A stretch of DNA of 6,699 nt from Bacteroidota bacterium (lineage in GTDB: Bacteria; Bacteroidota; Bacteroidia; Flavobacteriales_F; PHOS-HE28): the NCBI GenBank assembly GCA_023428865.1, contig JAEYWT010000238.1:1-6699 (forward strand), in the 5' to 3' direction. Positions 1-5,790 of the stretch are shown piece after piece; position 1 is the first letter of the stretch, and the number at the start of each line of letters is the position of its first letter. The notes beneath the pieces were generated by a model. That model ran no database searches. It was not told the origin of the DNA and saw only the letters and a program-made list of their open reading frames with translations. The translations under genes were made by a program, and so were the position numbers.

Positions 1-197
1 CCGAAAAGGGCCTGCTCATCACCAGCTTCGCCATCTGCGGCTTCGCCAACTTCAGCAGCGTGGGCATGCAGATCGGCGGCATCGGCGAACTGGCCCCCAT
101 GCGCCGCGCCGATCTTGCACAGCTTGGGTTGAAAGCCCTGTTCTGCGGAACCATGGCAAGCTACCTCAGTGCGACCATCGCGGGGATCGTGATGTAG
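1..197 (+). CDS. Concentrative nucleoside transporter (CNT/NupC family), C-terminal fragment
   Basis: Only the 3' end is present: the reading frame begins at base 3 and ends at TAG 195-197, giving 64 residues. The peptide contains FAICGFANFSSVGMQIGGIG followed by a basic APMRRADLAQLG loop and a final hydrophobic helix, which is the typical C-terminal end of CNT family transporters. These inner-membrane proteins take up nucleosides by cation symport. In the Vibrio cholerae CNT structure, the Phe, Asn and second Ser of the FANxSS stretch contact the nucleoside, and all three are conserved here, so the visible part looks functional. The missing N-terminal half lies upstream of the window. Substrate preference and driving ion cannot be read from this fragment. 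Family assignment is confident by recognition of the motif; no search was run. Confidence 0.9.
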   Translation, partial: EKGLLITSFAICGFANFSSVGMQIGGIGELAPMRRADLAQLGLKALFCGTMASYLSATIAGIVM

Positions 198-267
198 GAG
201 GCCACGTTCCGCCAGAACACTCGTCTCTATGGTGCATTGCTTTCATCCTGACACCGGCCAACGATCC

Positions 268-1926
268 ATGACCACACGATCGATCCCTTTCTTCCTCGCC
301 ATGGCATTCACTAGCTTGGCATTCGGACAAGCAGCGAAACTCGCCGTAGGCACACCATTCTCGCGCGTACCAAAGAACGCCACCGGCGATGTGTATGCCG
401 TGGTGACCGGAACACTCCTAGAGAACGGTCAAGGGCTGCTCTACGTGGAAGATAACATGGTGCCGAAGGTGGTGGCGTTGGATGCGAACATGAAGCCCGG
501 TGCCGAGCTGGTGCTACAGAACCACGCGTTCGATGCGTTGATGTGGAACGGTGTCACCGGTTTCGTGGTGGATGGCAACTTGCACTGCCTGCTCCATACG
601 AACACGAAGAAGACCACCGAATACGCCATTGCCCAGGTTGACTCCCGCGGAACACCAGCGCTCAACACCTTGCGCCGCGTGGCCAGCAGCGATATCCTCT
701 TCAAGAACGACCCCACCACCACCCTGCCCTATCGCCCACATCCAGACCCCATCCTCTTTTCGCAAGGTCTATTGTTCTCGCTGGATGAACGCATCATCGT
801 TTCCCCCGATGGTGAACATTTCCTCCTGAACAACTACACCTGGGATGCGAAAGGCAATAAGAGGTTCTGGTTCTCTTACCTGGATAAGGAATTCACCGAA
901 TTGTGGAGCGGCACCGCCACCTTGCCGTATGCCGATGAACCGAGCCGGATCCACCAGATCAGCTTGGCCAACGATGGCACCATCCACCTGCTCGCTTACT
1001 TGTTCCCTTGTGGTGGAGAGGAACGTAAGAGCGACAAGCTGTGCCACGAACTGCACCTTACCACCCTTGCCGACCGCGGAAAAACGGTGACCGACGTACT
1101 CGTTGACAAGGACTTCGTTTCCAGCGCTCGTTTATGCGAACGAGATGGCGGCAAGGTGTCCATGGCGATCCGTTATGGTTCACTCACCGGCCAACCCGGC
1201 GTGGTGCTCACCTTCGACCCGAAGGATCCGAAACTGAAGACTACACCGGTGGTGGATCAGCGCATCCCCTCCATCAAGAAGACCAAATTGTTGGCCTACG
1301 GCTCCATCGACCCCAACGCGAAGAAAGGCGCCCCAGCACGCAATGCGAAAGTGCCCAACGAGATCGTGCAACTGTTGCCTGCTTGGGACAATGGCTTGGT
1401 GGTGGTAGAGACTTTTTTGGAAACGAACTTCGAGGTCCCTGTGGGCGAAGCCATCGCCATTCGCAGGGTGGCAGGTGATGTGCGAACGAGTTATGTGGCC
1501 GCGAACGATTCCATCCTGTGGCAACATGTGGCCGAGCGCGCGTTCATGACCACCGCCGGGCAGTCGTACGATGGTGTTTCCGTACACCTCGGTGTGCAAG
1601 GCATCACGCTGCTTTATGACCATACACCGAAAGGCCTGGATGCGATCCAACAGTCGGGGAACGCTCCAGAAGAGGAGACCGATGGCAAGAAAAGCAAGAA
1701 GGACAAACCCGCGGGACCACGTGAGTCCGGCGTGTTGAAGGCAACGACACTGGATACGAAAGGCGCCGTGGTAGCCCAAGGCACAGCGTTGATCCATCCC
1801 GAAGGCTACATGCCCTGCCCGAAGGGTTCCGTTGGTGCTGGCGGTGGCAAGTACATGGTGAAGACCTTCGACCGCAAGAACAGCTACTCGCTCACCTTCA
1901 TCGATGCATCGGCCGTAGGGCAGTAG
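268..1926 (+). CDS. Secreted protein of unknown function
   Basis: The frame is open from ATG 229, but ATG 268 is the better start: it begins MTTRSIPFFLAMAFTSLAFGQ, a standard Sec signal peptide with a short basic N-region, a hydrophobic core and likely cleavage near the FGQA sequence, whereas the 13 extra residues from 229 would put hydrophilic sequence before it. The predicted product is about 552 residues. The mature part is rich in short beta-strand-like stretches alternating with polar turns and Gly-Asn/Asp-Gly loops, which is suggestive of a beta-propeller or similar all-beta fold, but I see no clear repeat unit. Around residues 463-485 there is a charged, Lys/Glu-rich, probably disordered linker (key piece DGKKSKKDKP at 472-481) before a final segment of about 65 residues. 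No enzyme motif, lipobox or obvious T9SS C-terminal sorting domain is visible. No Shine-Dalgarno sequence is evident. I do not recognise a family; exported, probably periplasmic or surface, is as far as the sequence goes. Confidence 0.82.
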   Translation: MTTRSIPFFLAMAFTSLAFGQAAKLAVGTPFSRVPKNATGDVYAVVTGTLLENGQGLLYVEDNMVPKVVALDANMKPGAELVLQNHAFDALMWNGVTGFVVDGNLHCLLHTNTKKTTEYAIAQVDSRGTPALNTLRRVASSDILFKNDPTTTLPYRPHPDPILFSQGLLFSLDERIIVSPDGEHFLLNNYTWDAKGNKRFWFSYLDKEFTELWSGTATLPYADEPSRIHQISLANDGTIHLLAYLFPCGGEERKSDKLCHELHLTTLADRGKTVTDVLVDKDFVSSARLCERDGGKVSMAIRYGSLTGQPGVVLTFDPKDPKLKTTPVVDQRIPSIKKTKLLAYGSIDPNAKKGAPARNAKVPNEIVQLLPAWDNGLVVVETFLETNFEVPVGEAIAIRRVAGDVRTSYVAANDSILWQHVAERAFMTTAGQSYDGVSVHLGVQGITLLYDHTPKGLDAIQQSGNAPEEETDGKKSKKDKPAGPRESGVLKATTLDTKGAVVAQGTALIHPEGYMPCPKGSVGAGGGKYMVKTFDRKNSYSLTFIDASAVGQ

Positions 1927-1964
1927 ACCATTGCCCGGCTCGGGTTGTTGAACACTTTGCCGCG

Positions 1965-1980
1965 CGCAGCCCATGCTGCG
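1965..1980 (+). terminator. Small hairpin after the secreted-protein gene
   Basis: CGCAGC, loop CCAT, GCTGCG form a perfect 6-bp GC-rich stem with a 4-base loop, 38 bases after the stop of the secreted-protein gene. It has no T-tract on the 3' side, so an intrinsic terminator is uncertain. The ATG at 1973 that would lengthen the ClC protein lies in the loop, which is one reason to prefer the later start at 2012. Confidence 0.35.
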
Positions 1981-1993
1981 GGCCGGGTGCCGC

Positions 1994-2001
1994 TACATTT
2001 G
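1994..2001 (+). promoter_or_regulatory. Candidate Bacteroidota -7 promoter box for the ClC gene
   Basis: TACATTTG matches the TAnnTTTG consensus of the -7 element used by the primary sigma factor of Bacteroidota. It ends 10 bases before the ATG at 2012, so the transcript would have a leader of only a few bases. The -33 element is not convincing: the nearest TTTG (1956-1959) is 34 bases upstream, more than the usual spacing of about 20. An 8-base degenerate match can occur by chance. Confidence 0.35.
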
Positions 2002-2011
2002 GCGCCATCGT

Positions 2012-3424
2012 ATGGAAGAACAGGACTACCGCACCCTTCCCCTACGGGTCCAGAAGTATGTCTGGAGCCGACTGGAGCGTGTGCGGCAGTTCGTATGGAA
2101 CAGCCAGGCCAAGAATTTCGTGCTGCTGGCCCTACCCTACCAGATCAGTGCGATCCTTACGGCGCTGATAGCGGTGGGCTACACCAAGCTCTTCCAACAA
2201 GCGCACCATTGGAACCACGAGCTGCTCGCTGAACAGCCGAAGATGATCCTGCTCACCGCGCCACTGGGCTTCGTTGCGAGCTGGTGGTTGGTACGGTCAT
2301 TCAGTCCCATGAGCGGTGGCAGCGGCATTCCGCAATTGATGGCCGCGGTTGAAGTGGCGAAGGACGAGGAGAAGAACGATGGCAGCTGGCGCTTCCTCAA
2401 CGTGCGCATCATCATCGTGAAGATCGCTTCGTCCATCGCCCTGGCATTGGGTGGCGGCGCCATCGGCCGCGAAGGCCCAACGTTACAGCTCGCGGGAAGC
2501 GTGTACCGCACCGTACACAAATTGCTGCCGCCCTTCTGGCCCAAGGTGAGCCGTAAGGTGATGATGATAACCGGTGGCGCGGCCGGACTTAGTGCAGCGT
2601 TCAACACACCCCTTGGCGGTATCGTCTTCGCGATCGAAGAGCTCACGCGCACACACATCGCGAAATTCCGCACCGCCGTATTGAGCTCGGTGATCCTTAG
2701 CGGAATGACCGCCCAATGGATCCTGGGGCCTTACCTGCTCTACGGTTATCCGAAAGTGGCCACGGTGGGCCCGTCGTTCATGTACAAGTTGCTTGCCATC
2801 AGTGCGGTGTGCGGCGTGCTGGGTGCGCTTTCCTGCAAAGGCCTGCTGCTGCTGGACAAGATCCGGCGATCCATCAAAAGCTGGTTGCCGCAACTGCTCT
2901 TCGTGTTGGCGCTCTCCTTCGCGTTCGCTTTACTGGTGCTCACCTTCGGGCAGGTGACCTTGGGAAGTGGTGAAGGCTTGCTGGACCATTATCTGTTCGC
3001 GAAGGAACCCACGCCACATTGGAAAGATGCCGTTGGCCGGATCTTCGGATCCATCTTCACCATGGGTGCTGGTGGTGCTGGTGGGGTGTTCGCCCCTGCC
3101 CTTTCTTCCGGTGCGGCCATCGGCGGGCTCTTCGGCAGTTGGTTCGGCGAGGACCGTGGCGAGCTGAACATGATGATACTCGGAGGCATGTGCGCCTTCC
3201 TCACCGGTGTTACGCGCTCGCCTTTCACCAGTGCCATCCTTGTGCTGGAGATGACCGACCGCCACAGTGTGATCTTCCAGCTGATGTATGCCAGCATGAT
3301 CGCTTCCGTGGTTGCCCATACCGTGGATACCAAGTCGTACTACGAGCGCATGAAGAACCGTCTGCTGGATTCGATCCCGGGCATCCGCAGGCCGAAGCCA
3401 GAGGAGGAGGAGGAGAGCGAGTGA
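2012..3424 (+). CDS. ClC-family chloride channel / Cl-/H+ antiporter
   Basis: The product is an integral inner-membrane protein that moves chloride or related anions, probably in exchange for protons. I choose ATG 2012 (MEEQDYRTL, 470 residues) over ATG 1973, because the longer form starts inside a hairpin and adds a non-conserved basic stretch. In the 470-residue numbering the ClC signatures appear in order: GSGIP at 103-107 (selectivity serine S104), GREGP with gating glutamate E154 (ClC-ec1 E148), FNTPLGGIVFAIEEL with E210 aligned to the internal proton glutamate E203, and GGVFAP at 357-362. Retention of both glutamates points to an antiporter rather than a passive channel. The central anion-coordinating tyrosine (Y445, in EMTDNYQLI of ClC-ec1) aligns with H418 (EMTDRHSVI). 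There are no C-terminal CBS domains; the protein ends in an acidic Glu-rich tail. Anion identity and coupling are not certain. I see no functional link to its neighbours. Confidence 0.95.
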   Translation: MEEQDYRTLPLRVQKYVWSRLERVRQFVWNSQAKNFVLLALPYQISAILTALIAVGYTKLFQQAHHWNHELLAEQPKMILLTAPLGFVASWWLVRSFSPMSGGSGIPQLMAAVEVAKDEEKNDGSWRFLNVRIIIVKIASSIALALGGGAIGREGPTLQLAGSVYRTVHKLLPPFWPKVSRKVMMITGGAAGLSAAFNTPLGGIVFAIEELTRTHIAKFRTAVLSSVILSGMTAQWILGPYLLYGYPKVATVGPSFMYKLLAISAVCGVLGALSCKGLLLLDKIRRSIKSWLPQLLFVLALSFAFALLVLTFGQVTLGSGEGLLDHYLFAKEPTPHWKDAVGRIFGSIFTMGAGGAGGVFAPALSSGAAIGGLFGSWFGEDRGELNMMILGGMCAFLTGVTRSPFTSAILVLEMTDRHSVIFQLMYASMIASVVAHTVDTKSYYERMKNRLLDSIPGIRRPKPEEEEESE

Positions 3425-3434
3425 GGGGCGTACC

Positions 3435-3451
3435 GGCGCGACTACAGCGCC
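3435..3451 (+). terminator. Weak hairpin after the ClC gene
   Basis: GGCGC, a 7-base loop and GCGCC form a perfect 5-bp GC stem starting 10 bases after the ClC stop codon. No T-tract follows, so it may be a weak or factor-assisted terminator, or chance in GC-rich DNA. Confidence 0.3.
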
Positions 3452-3524
3452 AAATGACATTCACTAATGTCTTTAATGTAGCCCAAGCGGTGGTACATCG
3501 CTACCAAATCTCAGCCATATCCAG

Positions 3525-3564
3525 ACCCGTATTAATACCCCCCTCCCTACCCGTTTTAATACCC
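3525..3564 (+). repeat. Two 16-base direct repeats, possible operator
   Basis: ACCCGTATTAATACCC (3525-3540) recurs as ACCCGTTTTAATACCC (3549-3564), with 15 of 16 bases identical and a 24-base period, separated by a C-rich spacer. The first copy contains the perfect 10-base palindrome GTATTAATAC (3529-3538). The pair lies in the non-coding gap about 105 bases before the start of the three-gene cassette. Spaced AT-rich half-sites in C-rich DNA suggest binding sites for a regulator, but no regulator gene is visible in the window. It could instead be the remains of a simple duplication. Confidence 0.5.
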
Positions 3565-3611
3565 CCTCGATCCGCTTGCATGGTGCTGTTTGGACAGCTT
3601 GTTTCGCTTCT

Positions 3612-3640
3612 GCACCGGAACGGAAATTCCGAACCGTTGC
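3612..3640. promoter_or_regulatory. 29-base imperfect palindrome upstream of the cassette
   Basis: The sequence is symmetric about A3626. The core CGGAAATTCCG (3621-3631) is a perfect inverted repeat with a single central base. Moving outward, AA/AA does not pair, CGG/CCG (3616-3618 / 3634-3636) pairs, one base pair mismatches, and GCA/TGC (3612-3614 / 3638-3640) pairs, so 11 of 14 arm positions match. It ends 29 bases before the ATG at 3670. The position and symmetry fit an operator for a dimeric regulator; as RNA it could also form a leader hairpin. No T-tract follows, so a terminator is less likely. Confidence 0.5.
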
Positions 3641-3669
3641 TGAAACGCTCAGATCAAGATCACATCGCC

Positions 3670-4221
3670 ATGTCCACTTCCAACCTTCCCGCAGATATTT
3701 TCAAGCTCGCCACCGTGCGTGCGCCGCGTAACAACGTAGCGCCCTTCGGCTACCCCGAGTTCTCCTTTGATGAAGCCACCAAGGAGGGCAGGTACATCCA
3801 GTTCTTCGAGCAGGGTTTCGAGTGGGAGCAGATGACCTATTTGTTCTACCCCTACTACTGGGCGCGGAAGAAGGAGTGGGTGAACATCCTGCACCGCAAC
3901 GAGAACGACCCGCTCTTCGCCAAGTTCCTACAGGCCGGTGCCGCTCGCGTGCTGGTGCCCGTGCGCCCCGGCTACGAGAAGGCCTTGCTGCACTACCTGA
4001 ACACCGGCGGCGAGATCTGGAACGGCGACGATGTGCCCACGCCCGACGACCCCCTATACGTGAGCATCATTGACGAGATCATGGAGGCCGATGGCAACTT
4101 CCAGGGCGGCACCGTGGAGGGCGAGCCCTGGCTCAGCAAGGTGCCCACCAGCCTGGTGTACCTTACGCACGGTGGCACACCGAACGACCTGCCGGACTAT
4201 AGTGGGGATCTGCCGTTGTGA
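3670..4221 (+). CDS. Hypothetical cytosolic protein, first gene of the phospholipase cassette
   Basis: The predicted product has 183 residues, with no signal peptide or membrane segment. The frame is open far upstream, into the ClC gene in another frame, so the start must be chosen: ATG 3454 and 3580 are possible, but they would run through the direct repeats and the palindrome and give poor coding sequence, so ATG 3670 (MSTSNLPADIF) is preferred. The protein is rich in aromatic and acidic residues. Conserved-looking blocks are FEWEQMTYLFYPYYWARKKEW (about 50-70), DPLFAKFLQAGAARVLVPVRPGYE (about 80-103), GGEIWNGDD, and a C-terminal LTHGGTPNDLP (165-175). These blocks remind me of a domain seen near the C-termini of large uncharacterised bacterial proteins, so this may be a stand-alone version or remnant; that is memory, not a search. 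It has no catalytic motif I can name. The 18-base gap to the phospholipase gene implies co-transcription, perhaps as a partner or adaptor. GC content is high (about 67% in 3961-4020 by hand count), unlike the AT-rich core of the next gene. Confidence 0.85.
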   Translation: MSTSNLPADIFKLATVRAPRNNVAPFGYPEFSFDEATKEGRYIQFFEQGFEWEQMTYLFYPYYWARKKEWVNILHRNENDPLFAKFLQAGAARVLVPVRPGYEKALLHYLNTGGEIWNGDDVPTPDDPLYVSIIDEIMEADGNFQGGTVEGEPWLSKVPTSLVYLTHGGTPNDLPDYSGDLPL

Positions 4222-4239
4222 GGTGCCAGGAAAGTACAC

Positions 4240-5790
4240 ATGGAGAACTTGCCCAACATCAGGCCGAACAGTGTCAACTACCTAACCTTTGAAGGTGGTG
4301 GGGGCAAGGGCGTCGTCTACTTGGGTGTAGTCCGGGCGCTGGAGGAGATCTTTGCCATCAGTGGCAATCCTGACAGCGCGCTGGAAACTTCCCCGAACTC
4401 GGTCCGTCTACGCTCGTTGGTGATCGAAGGAGACCGAAAATTGATCTATCCGACCATGCCTTTGAACATGAGACAGATCAAGGGCATTTCGGGTACGTCA
4501 GCGGGTGCAATCACGGCGTTCAGTTTGGCGATCGGCATGTCATCCAAGGACCTTGAATATGAGGCGAACCGACTAGAGAAAATGGCGATCGGGTATGGAC
4601 CCGATAAGTACAAAATGGCCGACGTGAACGTCTATGAGAAATTCTTCGAAGATCCTTCCTATGAGTACTGTGCAGTGAATTTATATTCGGAAACATCGAA
4701 TTTCGTCACGCACTCTATTTGGGAGAAGGCCTTAATAGGAGCCATGGCACCTCTTCCTCCCCCAGCCCTCGGGGGTGCTGTTGGCACGGCCTTGCAGACA
4801 TATACGCCATCAAATATCATGTCTAGGCGCATTCTTAAGACAGAGATGAACCCACTTTCTCCCATACGACTATCAATGTACGCACATAAACTATTGTTCA
4901 ACAGAGGAATATTTGCTGGAGTGAAGGCTAGAGAATATTTTATCGAATTACTTGAATCATACTTATTAAAAAAACGCAAGCTCTATTCCGAAGAATACCT
5001 GTCCTTGAATATCAGGGAGGTCATTGCAAAAGAGGCAGACCGGATCACCTTCTATGACCTGTTCAACTTGACAGGGGTCGATCTGGTCATCGTGGGCACG
5101 AACGTGTCCGCACACAGCGGAAGATACTTCTCGGTGGGGCACACTCCCGACTTTCCCGTGGTGGACGCAGTGACATTATCCATGAGCATGCCGTTCGTGT
5201 TCAAGCCTGTACTCGTGAATACCCATGTGGACAGCGACCATGCCGAGGATGAATACACCAAGTCATACAATGGTTTGTATGTGGATGGTGGAATGGCCCA
5301 GAACTTCCCGCTCCATGCCTTCGATCACTTGCGGCCATTCCAACAGCGCTATGGCGGCGAAGCGCCCATGCCGAGGGAACTATTATTCAACGGCGAACCC
5401 GTGGAGGCATCGTATGAGGTTGCAGCCCCACGAACGATCTCCGAGCGGCCATCTGATTTCTGCGATTGCTTGGCGGGGTTCAACCTAGGCTTGGTCGGTA
5501 GTTTTTCGTACGACAAGGCTGATGATTTCACGCCGGGACAAGACGATATTCTGACCAATTTCTTGGGTGACTTGCTCGACGTAGCATTGCATCATGGCAG
5601 TGAAGGTCAGATAAGGACATACGCCGAAGAACTGGCTACGATCCGGATCGACTATGGCACATTGAACGTTTCCGACTTCAGCACACCACTGATCGCACGT
5701 AAGCGAGGTGATGAGCGAAAGGCCCGGCATATCGAGGAGTTGCAGCGCGCCGCCGAGTTGATCACCTTAAAACGCTTCGGACGTGGCTAA
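4240..5790 (+). CDS. Patatin-like phospholipase
   Basis: The 516-residue protein is a serine lipid acyl hydrolase of the patatin family, expected to cleave acyl chains from membrane phospholipids. All catalytic elements are visible: the oxyanion-hole loop EGGGGKG at 18-24, the nucleophile elbow GTSAG at 85-89 with S87, and the catalytic aspartate in DGG at 349-351 (D349). The fold continues between them with FNRGIFAGVKAREYF, then ITFYDLFNLTGVDLVIVGTN and SMSMPFVFKPV, all patatin-like. S87 to D349 spans 262 residues, longer than I expect for a compact patatin; the extra sequence lies mainly at residues 100-230 and includes a Pro/Gly/Ala-rich apolar stretch at 168-185 that could be a lid or membrane-contacting element. 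There is no signal peptide, so it is cytosolic or exported by a specialised system. The start ATG 4240 is preceded by AGGAAAG, a fair ribosome site. It shares an operon with the 183-residue gene (18-base gap) and the lipoprotein gene (8-base overlap). Bases 4801-4980 are strikingly AT-rich. Its role as toxin, defence effector or housekeeping lipase is undetermined. Confidence 0.95.
   Translation: MENLPNIRPNSVNYLTFEGGGGKGVVYLGVVRALEEIFAISGNPDSALETSPNSVRLRSLVIEGDRKLIYPTMPLNMRQIKGISGTSAGAITAFSLAIGMSSKDLEYEANRLEKMAIGYGPDKYKMADVNVYEKFFEDPSYEYCAVNLYSETSNFVTHSIWEKALIGAMAPLPPPALGGAVGTALQTYTPSNIMSRRILKTEMNPLSPIRLSMYAHKLLFNRGIFAGVKAREYFIELLESYLLKKRKLYSEEYLSLNIREVIAKEADRITFYDLFNLTGVDLVIVGTNVSAHSGRYFSVGHTPDFPVVDAVTLSMSMPFVFKPVLVNTHVDSDHAEDEYTKSYNGLYVDGGMAQNFPLHAFDHLRPFQQRYGGEAPMPRELLFNGEPVEASYEVAAPRTISERPSDFCDCLAGFNLGLVGSFSYDKADDFTPGQDDILTNFLGDLLDVALHHGSEGQIRTYAEELATIRIDYGTLNVSDFSTPLIARKRGDERKARHIEELQRAAELITLKRFGRG

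Noticed and set aside
1180..1974. 264-codon open frame on the minus strand opposite the secreted-protein gene
   Set aside because: It lies almost wholly antisense to a gene with a signal peptide and continuous coding sequence; the translation shows no recognisable domain and is typical of antisense frames in GC-rich DNA.
2930..3460. 176-codon minus-strand frame opposite the ClC gene
   Set aside because: Antisense to the strongly conserved GxFxP and C-terminal region of the ClC protein, with a His-rich composition typical of shadow frames.
3461..3480. TAATGT repeated at 3465-3470 and 3474-3479
   Set aside because: A 6-base AT-rich repeat is too short to separate from chance, and no matching promoter partner element is visible.
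3019..3669. Extended upstream start for the 183-residue gene, reaching into the ClC gene
   Set aside because: The first 400 bases overlap conserved ClC coding sequence in another frame, and the remainder runs through direct repeats and a palindrome with low-quality coding sequence. ATG 3670 is the sensible start.
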